A stretch of DNA of 64,000 nucleotides from NCBI RefSeq assembly GCF_003058055.1, contig NZ_QBTZ01000001.1, positions 3,304,001 through 3,368,000 of the forward strand, in the 5' to 3' direction. Shown here piece after piece: positions 19,650-28,549 of the stretch. Each line of letters starts with the position of its first letter. Positions within the stretch are counted from its first letter, which is position 1. The DNA is from Acidovorax sp. 107. GTDB lineage: Bacteria; Pseudomonadota; Gammaproteobacteria; Burkholderiales; Burkholderiaceae_C. The notes beneath the pieces were generated by a model. The model saw nothing but the letters and a program-made list of their open reading frames with translations, was not told the DNA's origin and searched no databases. A program made the position numbers and the translations under genes.

Positions 19650-21154
19650 CGGTGGGCACTGCGGAGCCCCGAGTCACGCTGGCCCATGGTGGGCAGCTGC
19701 GCGGCCTGTGGGAGGAGGGCGTGCGTGTCTTCTGTGGCATGCCCTACGCACAGGCGCCACGCGGCGCGCTGCGGTTTGCGGCGCCGGTGCCAGCTTCGCC
19801 GTGGATCGGTGTGCGCGATGCCACGGCGTTCGCGCCCATGGCACCCCAGCTGCCCCGCACCGCGCGTGCCGATGCGCCCATGCTGGGGGGCGACGACTGC
19901 CTGGCCATCAACGTGTGGGCGCCGCCCGCTGAACCTGGCGCGCATCTGCCCGTGATGGTGTGGGTGCATGGCGGCGGCTTCTTTCGCGGCGCGGCCAGCG
20001 AGCCGCTGTACGACGGCGCGGTGCTCGCGCGGCGGGGCGTGGTGCTGGTGTCGGTGCAGTACCGGCTGGGCATAGACGGTTTTTTGCACTTCGAGGGCGA
20101 GGAGCAGGCTGCGCCTGCCAATCGCGGCCTGCTGGACTTGATGTTGGCACTGCAGTGGGTGCGGGACCATATCCACGCCTGGGGCGGCGATGCAGCGCGC
20201 ACCACCGTGTTCGGCCAGTCGGCCGGCGCCGGGGCCGTGGCCTGCTTGATGGGCATGCCCGTGTCGCGCGGGCTGTTCCAGCGTGTCATTCTGCAAAGCC
20301 CCAGCGTGGCCTGCCAAACTTTGGAGGAAGCCGCCGCCGCGCGCCGCGCCGTAGCCACGCTGGCCGGGGTGGAGCCCACCCTGACTGCATTAGCAGGAGC
20401 GCCGCAGACCGTTGTGTTGCACGCCGTGCACCGGCTGGCGTCCGAGCCTGCGCTGCGGCAGCAGCACGGGCTGGGCGGGCGCAACTTCTTTCCTCTGCGG
20501 CCCGTGGTCGATGGCCAAGTGCTCACCGCACCGCCAGTGGAGGCGCTTGCGCAGCAGTGGGCGGCCCAGCCGCCCGACCTGCAGGTGCTGGTGGGCAGCA
20601 ACGCGCAGGAGATGCGCCTGTACCATGTGCCCGGCGGCGCCATAGACCGGGTGACGGAGGCGCAGGTCCATGCCTTCGCGCAGGATGTGGGTTTGAGCCC
20701 TGGTGCCGCCGAGGCCCTGCGCCACCTGCTGCCGCCCGCGCAGCAAACGCCCGGGGAGTGGCTGTGTGCATTGCAGTCCGACTACTACTACCGCGTGCCC
20801 GCGCAACGCATTGCCGCGCTGGCCAGCCGCTGGGCCCGCAGCGCCCATGGCTATGAGTTCACCTGGCCCTCGCCGCAGTGGCGCGGGCGCCTGGGCGCTG
20901 CGCACGGGGTGGAGTTGCCGTTTGTGTTCGGCAATCTTCGCACATCCACGGGGCAGGAGCTGGCAGGGCCCGCGCCGCCCGCTGCGCTGTCCGAAGCGCT
21001 TCAGCAACGCTGGGTGGCGTTTGCGCGGGATGGCCACCCTGGATGGGCGCCGTATGCCGGCGCACAGCCGTCGGTCGAGCATGTGGGCGAGACACTGTTC
21101 TGCGCGCCCCACACGCAGCCGGAGCAGTTCGTGCTGTGGGAGGGCGTGCTGTAG
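19646..21154 (+). CDS. Type B carboxylesterase/lipase
   Basis: The 502-residue protein is a type B carboxylesterase: VHGGGFF at 108-114 forms the oxyanion hole, GQSAGA at 190-195 holds the serine nucleophile (Ser192; many relatives have GESAGG), and GVELPFVFGN near residue 425 carries the catalytic histidine region. No signal peptide is visible, so it is probably cytoplasmic. It overlaps the Bug gene by ATGA and lies in the TetR-controlled unit, suggesting hydrolysis of an imported ester. Confidence 0.9.
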   Translation: MTVGTAEPRVTLAHGGQLRGLWEEGVRVFCGMPYAQAPRGALRFAAPVPASPWIGVRDATAFAPMAPQLPRTARADAPMLGGDDCLAINVWAPPAEPGAHLPVMVWVHGGGFFRGAASEPLYDGAVLARRGVVLVSVQYRLGIDGFLHFEGEEQAAPANRGLLDLMLALQWVRDHIHAWGGDAARTTVFGQSAGAGAVACLMGMPVSRGLFQRVILQSPSVACQTLEEAAAARRAVATLAGVEPTLTALAGAPQTVVLHAVHRLASEPALRQQHGLGGRNFFPLRPVVDGQVLTAPPVEALAQQWAAQPPDLQVLVGSNAQEMRLYHVPGGAIDRVTEAQVHAFAQDVGLSPGAAEALRHLLPPAQQTPGEWLCALQSDYYYRVPAQRIAALASRWARSAHGYEFTWPSPQWRGRLGAAHGVELPFVFGNLRTSTGQELAGPAPPAALSEALQQRWVAFARDGHPGWAPYAGAQPSVEHVGETLFCAPHTQPEQFVLWEGVL

Positions 21155-21263
21155 CGATCCGCTCTCTGGGATCTCTCGCCAGGGGGTACCACAGCAGCAG
21201 CTGGCTCGCTACACTGGGCCGGCGCTTGTGCGCGACCAACCAACTACAGAGAGAGGGATTGCC

Positions 21264-21836
21264 ATGGCTTCAGCCAGTGTGGGAGATTGCCTGTCGGGTG
21301 CCTGGGGCACCTTCAAGAAAAACGTCCTCACCCATGTGGTGTGCACCTTGCTGGTGATGGTGGTCGCCGGTATCAGCGCCGGCCTGCTGGCCGGGCCCAT
21401 GATGGTGGGCTACATGCGCATGATCGAGCGCGAGACGCGCGGCGAAGCGGTGCAGATCGGCGATGTCTTTCGGGGCTTTGACGACTTTGTGCCCGCGTTT
21501 GTGGCGGGGCTCATCAGCTCGCTGGTCGTGTCGCTGGGCTTCATGCTGTGTTTCATCCCTGGCCTGCTGGTCATGGCGCTGCCCCCGGTGGCGTTGTTCC
21601 TCGTGGCGCGCGGTGAGCGCGACGGTGTGGCCGCCTTCAGCCAGGCCTGGACCATCGTGACCAAGAACCTGGGCTCGGCCTTCTTCTGCTCGCTGGTGCT
21701 GGGCATCGTGGGCTCGCTGGGCTTTCTGCTGTGCTGGGTGGGCGCGTTGCTGACGCTGCCGCTGTCCACCATCGGCTCGTACTACATGGCACGCCAATTG
21801 GTGGGCGATGAACCGGTCGCATTGCCTCCCCTCTGA
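21264..21836 (+). CDS. Small integral membrane protein of unknown function
   Basis: The 190-residue protein has about four to five hydrophobic segments, including VLTHVVCTLLVMVVAGISAG, AFVAGLISSLVVSLGFMLCF and FFCSLVLGIVGSLGFLLCW. It looks like the DUF975/glycerophosphoryl-diesterase membrane-domain type of small membrane protein, but I cannot name it. A GAGAGGG ribosome-binding site fixes the ATG at 21264. It overlaps the next gene by 29 nt, so the two are translated together. Confidence 0.7.
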   Translation: MASASVGDCLSGAWGTFKKNVLTHVVCTLLVMVVAGISAGLLAGPMMVGYMRMIERETRGEAVQIGDVFRGFDDFVPAFVAGLISSLVVSLGFMLCFIPGLLVMALPPVALFLVARGERDGVAAFSQAWTIVTKNLGSAFFCSLVLGIVGSLGFLLCWVGALLTLPLSTIGSYYMARQLVGDEPVALPPL

Positions 21837-22272
21837 CCCCGGACCCGCTGTGGTGCCGGTGGGCGGCACGCCCGCCTGGCAGCCGCTGGATGGGAGCGCG
21901 CGGCGGTTGCGGTTGGCGTTCGGTCTGGGCTGGCCCCTAGCCATGGCTGCCACGCCGTCGTGGCTGGGGCGGGGCGGGCTGGGCCTGGGCTGCGGGTTTC
22001 GCGCGCTGACGGGCATGCCCTGCCCGCTGTGCGGCGGCACCCATACCTGTGCAGCCCTGGTCCAGGGCGACTGGGCGGCCGCCTGGGCCGCTAACCCGGG
22101 CGCGCTGGTGCTGCTGCTGTGGCTGGTGCTACTGGCGGGCCAGGCGGTGGTCGAAGGCGCCCAGGGCCGCCGCCGCGTGGCGCGCTGGCCGTGGTGGCAC
22201 CCAGCGGTGTTGGCCGCAGTGGGCGGTGGGCTGGCGGTGTCCTGGGTCTTGCGCCTGACCGGACTCGTATAA
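21808..22272 (+). CDS. DUF2752 family membrane protein
   Basis: The 154-residue product contains the DUF2752 hallmark, a Cys-x-x-Cys turn after a hydrophobic stretch followed by a helix: TGMPCPLCGGTHTCAALVQG and WAANPGALVLLLWLVLLAGQ. Two to three transmembrane segments follow. The function of the family is unknown. It overlaps the preceding membrane protein gene by 29 nt. Confidence 0.75.
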   Translation: MNRSHCLPSDPGPAVVPVGGTPAWQPLDGSARRLRLAFGLGWPLAMAATPSWLGRGGLGLGCGFRALTGMPCPLCGGTHTCAALVQGDWAAAWAANPGALVLLLWLVLLAGQAVVEGAQGRRRVARWPWWHPAVLAAVGGGLAVSWVLRLTGLV

Positions 22273-22500
22273 CGGCTTGCTGCGCCCGGAGGGGCTTTGT
22301 TGCTTCCCTACAGGCAAAAGCGATAGCTTTCTGCGGCCGTTAGGGTGCCGTGCGTAGTTAGTGGCCCGCCAGCGCCAGGGGCTGCACCACATCCATGCAC
22401 CAGCATCCCTTTGGGTCGGCTTGGCGCAGCCCCGCGCCTCGTTGCGGGGCAGGCCGCCCCCATGGTGCACAGCCTCCGTGCGCCAGGCTGGTGCATTGAG

Positions 22501-22512
22501 CTTGTATACCAG
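22501..22512. promoter_or_regulatory. Possible GntR/FCD operator
   Basis: CTTGTATACCAG is a near-palindrome centred on GTATAC, like many FCD-subfamily GntR sites (NTNGTATACNAN). It lies 30 nt before the GntR start codon. Confidence 0.35.
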
Positions 22513-22523
22513 TTGGCACGGAA

Positions 22524-22539
22524 CCTGCGATACCGCAGG
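22524..22539 (+). promoter_or_regulatory. Hairpin over the GntR ribosome-binding site
   Basis: CCTGCG (22524-22529) and CGCAGG (22534-22539) pair perfectly around ATAC. The right arm holds the only Shine-Dalgarno-like bases before the ATG at 22542, so folding in mRNA could limit translation. Confidence 0.45.
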
Positions 22540-22541
22540 CA

Positions 22542-23336
22542 ATGACCACCGCCACCGAGATCAGCAACCGCATCATCGAAGCCGTGATGGCGCAAAAGCT
22601 CGCGCCCGGCTCCCGCCTCGGCGAGCAGCAGCTGGCCATGCTGTTCGACTGCAGCCGCACCATCGTGCGCGAGGCGCTCACGCGGCTGGCCACACGCGGC
22701 ATCGTCACCGTCAGTGCCCGGCGCGGCTGGTATGTGATCGAGCCCTCGCAGGACGAAGCGCGCGAGGCCTTCGAGGCGCGCCGCGTGATCGAACTGGGTT
22801 TGCTGCACCAGCTCAAGGTGGTGGACAAGACGGCGCTGCGCCAGCTCAAGAGCCACCTGCAGCGCGAAAAAGCCGCGCTGGCGGGCACCGATGTGGGCAT
22901 GCGCAGCTTTCTGCTGGGCGACTTTCATGTGTGCCTGGCCGAATGCCTGGGCAACAGCCTGCTGGCCGACACGCTGCGTGACTTCACGGCGCGCACCACG
23001 CTCATCGCCATGCTCTACCAGTCGTCGCACGATGCGGCGCAGAGCTGTGCCGACCATGTGCGCATCGTTGAGGCGCTGGAGGCGGGTGACATTGCCCGCG
23101 CCGAAGCACTCATGTCCGAGCACATCGGCACCGTGCAATCGGCCCTGCGCCTGCAGGCCAGCAGCGATCCGCTGGCCGGGTTGCGCGACGCGCTGGCACC
23201 GGTGAGCAAGAGCCCGGAACCAGCCACCCCACCAGCCCGCGCGCGCAAGCCCCGCGCTGCCAAGAGTTCCATCCCCCCAGCGTCTGACCCAGACGCACCT
23301 GCCGACGCATCCACCTACCTAGGAGCCCTGCTATGA
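22542..23336 (+). CDS. GntR family regulator (FCD domain) of the amino-acid ABC importer
   Basis: The 264-residue protein has a GntR winged helix (SRLGEQQLAMLFDCSRTIVREALTRLATRGIV) and an all-helical FCD ligand domain with the metal-binding His residues in DFHVCLAECLGN, DHVRIVEALEAGD and SEHIGTV. The C-terminal 50 residues are Pro/Ala/Lys-rich. It overlaps the binding-protein gene by ATGA and is the first gene of the ABC operon, so it most likely controls it in response to the imported compound. Confidence 0.9.
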   Translation: MTTATEISNRIIEAVMAQKLAPGSRLGEQQLAMLFDCSRTIVREALTRLATRGIVTVSARRGWYVIEPSQDEAREAFEARRVIELGLLHQLKVVDKTALRQLKSHLQREKAALAGTDVGMRSFLLGDFHVCLAECLGNSLLADTLRDFTARTTLIAMLYQSSHDAAQSCADHVRIVEALEAGDIARAEALMSEHIGTVQSALRLQASSDPLAGLRDALAPVSKSPEPATPPARARKPRAAKSSIPPASDPDAPADASTYLGALL

Positions 23337-24154
23337 CCACCGTCCGCACCGTCACCTCGTCCACCCGCCGCCTGACCCTGGGCGTGCTTGCCGCCACCGG
23401 CCTCGCAGCGGCATTGATGGCGCCCGCCGCCCACGCGCAGAACGCACTGGACAACATCCTCAAGGCCAAGGAAATCAAGATCGCCATCCCCACCGACTAC
23501 CCGCCCTACGGCTTTGTCGGCACCGACCTCAAGCCCCAGGGCCTGGACGTGGAGATGGCCAACTACATCGGCGCCAAGCTGGGTGTGAAGGTCGAGCTGA
23601 TCCCCGTGACCAGCGCCAACCGCATCCCCTACCTGCAAACGCAGAAGGCCGACCTCGTGATCTCCACGCTGGGCAAGAACCCCGAGCGCGAGAAGGTGAT
23701 CGATTTCACGGCCGCCTACGCGCCGTTCTTCCAGGCCGTGTTTGCGAGCAAGAGCTTGAACATCAAGAGCTTTGCCGACCTGGCGGGCAAGACGGTGGCC
23801 GTGACGCGCGGCGCGATGGAAGACCAGGAGCTGGCCAAGGTTGCGCCCCCCGGCGTGGACGTGAAGCGCTTTGAAGACCACGCCGCCAGCATTGCGGCCT
23901 TTGTGTCGGGCCAGACGCAGGCGATTGCGACCAGCGCATCGACGGCCGGCACCATCATGGTCAAGAACCCCAACCTGGCCACCGAATACAAGCTGCTGCT
24001 CAAGGACAGCCCCAACTTCATCGGCGTGGCCAAGGGCGAAGACAAGCTGCGCCTGCGCGTGAACGAAATCATTGCCGAGGCGCGCAAGTCCGGCGACATC
24101 GACAAGCTGTCGAGCAAGTGGCTCGGCCGCCCTGCGGGCGACCTGCCCCTGTGA
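23333..24154 (+). CDS. Amino-acid ABC transporter substrate-binding protein (family 3)
   Basis: The 273-residue protein has a signal peptide ending AAHAQN at about residue 36 and then the family 3 pattern: IAIPTDYPPYGFVGTD, LDVEMANYIGAKLGV, DLVISTLGKNPEREKVIDF. It binds a polar amino acid or related compound in the periplasm and feeds it to the two permeases and the ATPase that follow. A TAGGAG ribosome-binding site lies upstream inside the gntR gene. Confidence 0.92.
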   Translation: MTTVRTVTSSTRRLTLGVLAATGLAAALMAPAAHAQNALDNILKAKEIKIAIPTDYPPYGFVGTDLKPQGLDVEMANYIGAKLGVKVELIPVTSANRIPYLQTQKADLVISTLGKNPEREKVIDFTAAYAPFFQAVFASKSLNIKSFADLAGKTVAVTRGAMEDQELAKVAPPGVDVKRFEDHAASIAAFVSGQTQAIATSASTAGTIMVKNPNLATEYKLLLKDSPNFIGVAKGEDKLRLRVNEIIAEARKSGDIDKLSSKWLGRPAGDLPL

Positions 24155-24189
24155 TGCTGTGCACCGGATGAACTGCTGAAACCCAAGGG

Positions 24190-24214
24190 CCTGCGGCGCG
24201 ACAAGCGCCGCAGG
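24190..24214 (+). promoter_or_regulatory. Intercistronic hairpin between binding-protein and permease genes
   Basis: CCTGCGGCGC (24190-24199) and GCGCCGCAGG (24205-24214) form a perfect 10-bp stem with loop GACAA and no following T run. It sits 8 nt before the permease ATG. Such hairpins often protect the highly expressed binding-protein message and lower expression of the membrane subunits. Confidence 0.65.
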
Positions 24215-24222
24215 GCATAAGC

Positions 24223-24897
24223 ATGCTGATTGCGCTCGATTTTTCTGCCGTCTTCGCGTCGTGGCCTTTGCTGGTGCGCGGCGTGGTCTGGACCATGGGC
24301 CTCACCATCGTGGGCACCGTGCTGGGCCTGCTGCTGGGCACGGCCTGCGCCTGGGCGCGGGCGCGCAACCTGGGCCACCGGCCCACGGCGCTGCGCTGGG
24401 TCGTGGCCAGCTATGTGGAGCTGGTGCGCAACACGCCGTTCATCGTGCAGCTGTTCTTCCTGTTCTTCGGGCTGCCCGCGTTGGGGCTCAAGCTCTCGCC
24501 CGAATTTGCATCGGTGCTTGCCATGGTGATCAACCTGGGCGCGTATTCGGCCGAGATCATCCGCGCGGGCATCGAGGCCACGCCACGTGGCCAGATCGAA
24601 GCCGCACACAGCCTGGCCCTCACGCCGGGCCAGACCTTCCGGCGTGTGGTGCTGCCGCCCGCGCTGCAAAAGGTGTGGCCCGCCATGGTCAGTCAGATCA
24701 TCATCGTGATGCTGGGCTCTGCCGTGTGCGGGCAGATCTCCACACCCGAGCTGAGCTATGCCGCCAACCTCATCTCCAGCAACACCTTCCGCGCGTTCGA
24801 GGCCTTCATCCTGGCCACGGCCGTGTACCTGGTGCTGTCCATGTTGACCCGCCGCCTGCTGATGTGGATGGGTGCACGTTTTCTGGTGGGAAGGTAA
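24223..24897 (+). CDS. Amino-acid ABC transporter permease 1
   Basis: The 224-residue protein is a HisM/HisQ-type permease with about five transmembrane segments. The EAA loop that contacts the ATPase is visible as IEAAHSLALTPGQTFRRVVLP. The Shine-Dalgarno sequence is weak and its bases fall in the hairpin at 24190-24214. The second permease starts 6 nt downstream, and the two likely form a heterodimer. Confidence 0.92.
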   Translation: MLIALDFSAVFASWPLLVRGVVWTMGLTIVGTVLGLLLGTACAWARARNLGHRPTALRWVVASYVELVRNTPFIVQLFFLFFGLPALGLKLSPEFASVLAMVINLGAYSAEIIRAGIEATPRGQIEAAHSLALTPGQTFRRVVLPPALQKVWPAMVSQIIIVMLGSAVCGQISTPELSYAANLISSNTFRAFEAFILATAVYLVLSMLTRRLLMWMGARFLVGR

Positions 24898-24903
24898 ATC
24901 GAG

Positions 24904-25540
24904 ATGGTCGAGTTTTCTCTCTGGGACATCCTGCGCAACCTGCTGCTGGCAGCGCGCTGGACGGTGTCCCTGTCCCTCATCGCCTTTATCGGCGGCGGCC
25001 TGGTGGGGCTGGTGCTGCTGGTGCTGCGCCTGTCCAAGCTACGTGGCGTGGACCGTGCGGTGGGCGTCTACGTGCAGGTGTTCCAGGGCACGCCGCTGCT
25101 GATGCAGCTGTTCCTCGCGTACTTCGGCATTGCGCTGTTCGGTATCAAGACCTCGCCGTGGACGGCCGCTGCGGTGGCGCTCACGCTCTACACCAGCGCC
25201 TACCTCACCGAGATCTGGCGCGGCTGTGTGGCCTCCATCCCCAAGGGGCAGTGGGAGGCGGCGCAGAGCCTGGCGCTCAACTTCGGCGAGCAGCTGCGCC
25301 ATGTGGTGTTGCCGCAGGCGCTGCGCATCGCGGTGCCGCCCACGGTGGGCTTTCTGGTGCAGGTGATCAAGGGCACGGCGCTGGCCTCGTTGATCGGCTT
25401 TGTCGAGCTGACCAAGGCGGGAAGCATGATCTCCAACGCCACCTACCAGCCCTTCCTTGTTTACGCCTGCGTGGCGCTGCTCTACTTTGCCCTGTGCTTC
25501 CCCGTGAGCCTGGTGGCGCAATCGCTTGAAAGGAAACTCC

Positions 25541-25557
<17 letters not shown>
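24904..25557 (+). CDS. Amino-acid ABC transporter permease 2
   Basis: The 217-residue protein is the second HisM/HisQ-type permease; WEAAQSLALNFGEQLRHVVLP is its EAA loop and VQVFQGTPLLMQLFLAYFG the conserved N-terminal permease motif. It pairs with the preceding permease. The ATPase start codon lies within its last 17 nt. Confidence 0.92.
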
Positions 25558-26335
<778 letters not shown>

Positions 26336-26362
26336 AATTCATTTGCCGATGCTCGTACGCAC

Positions 26363-26405
26363 AAAGGCCTGCCCACGCCCTGGAGTTCCAGCGCGGGCAG
26401 GCTTT
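26363..26405. terminator. Large hairpin between convergent genes, probable terminator
   Basis: GCCTGCCC (26367-26374) pairs with GGGCAGGC (26395-26402), and an inner CTGGA/TCCAG stem extends the hairpin, with AAA on the left and TTT on the right. It lies between the ABC operon and the EF-hand gene. The T runs are short, so efficiency is uncertain. Confidence 0.55.
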
Positions 26406-26466
26406 GCAGTTTGGTAGTTGCGCCTACCCCGGCCTCTGGCTCAGAGCGGGTAAGCGGTGGGCAGGG

Positions 26467-26835
26467 TCAGGACTGCACCCCCTTGTCGAATTCTGCGCGG
26501 GACAGCGATCCGTTCTTGTCGGTGTCGAGTTCCTTGAAACGTTGGCTGATGGCTGGCAGCGTGGCGGCCTCTTGCACGCTCAGCTGGCCGTCCTTGTTCA
26601 CGTCGGCCTTGTCAAAGGCGGCAGTGGCTGCGGATGAAATGCCACCACTGTTGGGCCCCACCGAAAAGCCCGAGCCTGCCTGTGCGGAGCTCTTGCTCTG
26701 GGGACCGAATTGGGGAGGGGAGGACGGTGATGAGGTCTGTGCCTGCAAGGCACCCACACCACCCAAAGAGAGGGCTGCGAAGAGCATCACGCTGCGCGTG
26801 TCGAACGAGTAGTTGCGTCGTTGCAGTGCTTTCAT
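26467..26835 (-). CDS. EF-hand calcium-binding protein (secreted) 1
   Basis: The 122-residue protein starts with a signal peptide (basic MKALQRRNY, hydrophobic core, cleavage near ALQAQ). A Ser/Pro/Gly-rich linker leads to two EF-hand loops, DVNKDGQLSVQEA and DTDKNGSLSRAEF, each with the expected Asp/Asn ligands and final Glu. It probably binds calcium in the periplasm or outside the cell. The ATG at 26835 follows GGAG at 11 nt. Its leader resembles that of the divergent EF-hand gene. Confidence 0.85.
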   Translation of the reverse strand: MKALQRRNYSFDTRSVMLFAALSLGGVGALQAQTSSPSSPPQFGPQSKSSAQAGSGFSVGPNSGGISSAATAAFDKADVNKDGQLSVQEAATLPAISQRFKELDTDKNGSLSRAEFDKGVQS

Positions 26836-27165
26836 GTTGAGCCTGGCTCCTTTGAAGTTGAACAGGCTTGCATTGCACCGCAGCACAGCTTGCGGCGCCA
26901 GCATTCTTGCCTGCTGTTGCCTCACTCTACATTTGCCTGCGCTGTGTAACGCCCCGGCCGTGTTTTGTGTCTGAGCCCGCGCCGGATGTAGCCAAACGTA
27001 GGCCTGCTCCCTGGCTACGGGCAGAGCCTCGCCCTACGCCCCAGGGCTCGCAGGGGCTGACCGGCATGCCAGCGTGTGTCCTACAGCCCCTGCCCACGCT
27101 CCTTCCAACAATGACCTTCATGCATTCCCTGCGGATGCTGTTGTTCAACTTCAAGGAGCTATTCC
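26836..27165. other. Divergent leader region shared by two EF-hand genes
   Basis: This 330-bp gap holds both EF-hand promoters. Immediately before each start, in gene orientation, both carry GTTCAACTTCAA followed by a GGAGC ribosome-binding site. The rest is GC-rich with no other feature I can support. Confidence 0.6.
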
Positions 27166-27606
27166 ATGCACAAGCAAACCGTTCTCGCCGCACTCGCTGC
27201 CTTCGCCTGCACAGCGGCATTGGCCCAGGCGCCCGCCAACAACACCGCGCGTCCTCCGGCCGAGGTGAACCCTGCGGCATCGGGAGGCGCTGCCGCGTCG
27301 GCGGCCCAGAACAAGGTGGACCAGCGCGCCAGCCGCAGCACGGTAGCGCCCGCCAACCCTGCCGCCGGTGATGGCCGCGCGGCCCCCGTGGCAGAGATCA
27401 ATCCCAGCGCTGCGGGCGGCAAGGCGGCGGCCAAGGCCGACATGCGCGTGAATGCGCGGCTGATGGACACCAATGGCGATGGCATGGTGTCGCGCGCCGA
27501 ATGGGACACCTACCACGCGCAGGCCTGGAACCAGATGCAGCCTGGCAACACGGGCGTGTCCACGGCAGACATTGACAAGCTGAACCGCACTTCCGCCACG
27601 CACTGA
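27166..27606 (+). CDS. EF-hand domain protein (secreted) 2
   Basis: The 146-residue protein has a signal peptide ending ALAQAP at about residue 21, a long Ala/Pro/Gly/Asn-rich region with two repeats of the type EVNPAASGG and EINPSAAGG, and one convincing EF-hand loop, DTNGDGMVSRAEW, where the last position is Glu. A second, degenerate EF-hand may follow (NTGVSTADIDKL). An AAGGAG site 8 nt upstream supports the start. The role is unknown; calcium binding is likely. Confidence 0.8.
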   Translation: MHKQTVLAALAAFACTAALAQAPANNTARPPAEVNPAASGGAAASAAQNKVDQRASRSTVAPANPAAGDGRAAPVAEINPSAAGGKAAAKADMRVNARLMDTNGDGMVSRAEWDTYHAQAWNQMQPGNTGVSTADIDKLNRTSATH

Positions 27607-27669
27607 TACCGATCCATGCGGCTGTGTCCCGTTCACCGGTCCGGCCAGCCGTCTTCAGCGTGAGTCATT

Positions 27670-27702
27670 CGCCCCTTGCGCCCTTGCGCAGGGGGCGTTT
27701 TT
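27670..27702 (+). terminator. Rho-independent terminator of EF-hand gene 2
   Basis: A 12-bp stem (27670-27681 with 27686-27697, one G-T pair) closes on a 4-base loop and is followed by five T. Confidence 0.85.
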
Positions 27703-27785
27703 GCATCTCGACCGCGCGGTCGGGAGGGGGAATGTGCGCTCGGGGACAATCGGGCCTATCCCTCCTTCGCTGACTGCATCCACAC

Positions 27786-28355
27786 ATGGCCAACCGACTT
27801 TCACAGATCGCCACGCGCACCGGCGACGCCGGCACCACCGGCCTGGGCAACAACCAGCGCGTCTCCAAGAACAGCTTGCGCATCCACGCGATGGGGGATG
27901 TGGACGAACTCAACTCCCACATCGGCCTGCTGCTGTGCGAGCCCATGCCCGACGAAGTCCGCGCCCTGCTGGTCGAGGTGCAGCACCAGTTGTTCAACCT
28001 GGGCGGCGAGCTGTCGATCCCGGGCTTTGAATTGCTCAAGGCCGAAGCCGTGTTGGCGCTGGACGAAGCCCTGGCCCACCACAACGCTGCGCTGCCGCGC
28101 CTGCAGGAGTTCATCCTGCCCGCTGGCACCCGCGCCGCATCGCAAGCCCATGTTTGCCGCACCGTGGCCCGCCGCGCCGAGCGCGCCGTGGTCGCCCTGG
28201 GCAACGAAGAGGCGCTGAACGACGCCCCGCGCCAATACCTCAACCGCCTCTCCGACCTGATGTTCGTGCTGGCCCGCGTGCTCAACCGCATGGATGGCGG
28301 GGATGACGTGTACTGGAAAAGCGAGCGCCTGGCACAGCAAAATGCTACTAAATAA
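27786..28355 (+). CDS. Cob(I)yrinic acid a,c-diamide adenosyltransferase (PduO type)
   Basis: The 189-residue enzyme transfers the 5'-deoxyadenosyl group of ATP to cob(I)alamin, making the coenzyme form of B12. The N-terminal motif TRTGDAGTTGLGNN at 10-23 binds ATP, and the motifs VDELNSHIG and VCRTVARRAERAV, with the closing YLNRLSDLMFVLARVLN, are family hallmarks. It is monocistronic. Its last codons and stop run into an AT-rich island. Confidence 0.93.
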   Translation: MANRLSQIATRTGDAGTTGLGNNQRVSKNSLRIHAMGDVDELNSHIGLLLCEPMPDEVRALLVEVQHQLFNLGGELSIPGFELLKAEAVLALDEALAHHNAALPRLQEFILPAGTRAASQAHVCRTVARRAERAVVALGNEEALNDAPRQYLNRLSDLMFVLARVLNRMDGGDDVYWKSERLAQQNATK

Positions 28356-28392
28356 ATAGCTGTTAACGATTGTCTGGTAAGCGCTAGGGGCC
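28341..28392 (+). repeat. AT-rich dispersed island, copy 3
   Basis: AATGCTACTAAATAAATAGC followed by TAAGCGCTAGGGGCC; it supplies the TAA stop of the adenosyltransferase gene. Confidence 0.65.
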
Positions 28393-28479
28393 GAGTTCAA
28401 TCAAATTCCCAGCCTGTGCCATGGGCGTGCCCCGTGCCAGGGATGCCAAGAAAGGGCCGCCCCGCAGCGAGGGCATCGT

Positions 28480-28534
28480 CCCCCTTCCCGAATCGCGTCA
28501 GCGATTCGAGAGAAGGGGGAAGCGGCGCAGCCGC
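28480..28534. repeat. REP-like double hairpin
   Basis: CCCCCTTC (28480-28487) pairs with GAAGGGGG (28512-28519) enclosing GAATCGC-GTCA-GCGATTC (28490-28507); a second hairpin GCGGC-GCA-GCCGC follows at 28522-28534. It lies between two convergent genes and has the look of an extragenic palindromic repeat. Confidence 0.6.
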
Positions 28535-28549
28535 TCAGGGGGAAGTCCT

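Noticed and set aside
22305..22345. AGCGATAGCTTTCTGCGG segment as a further island copy
   Set aside because: It has ATAGC but lacks the paired GCTAT arm and the downstream TAGCGCT or ACTGGCG element.
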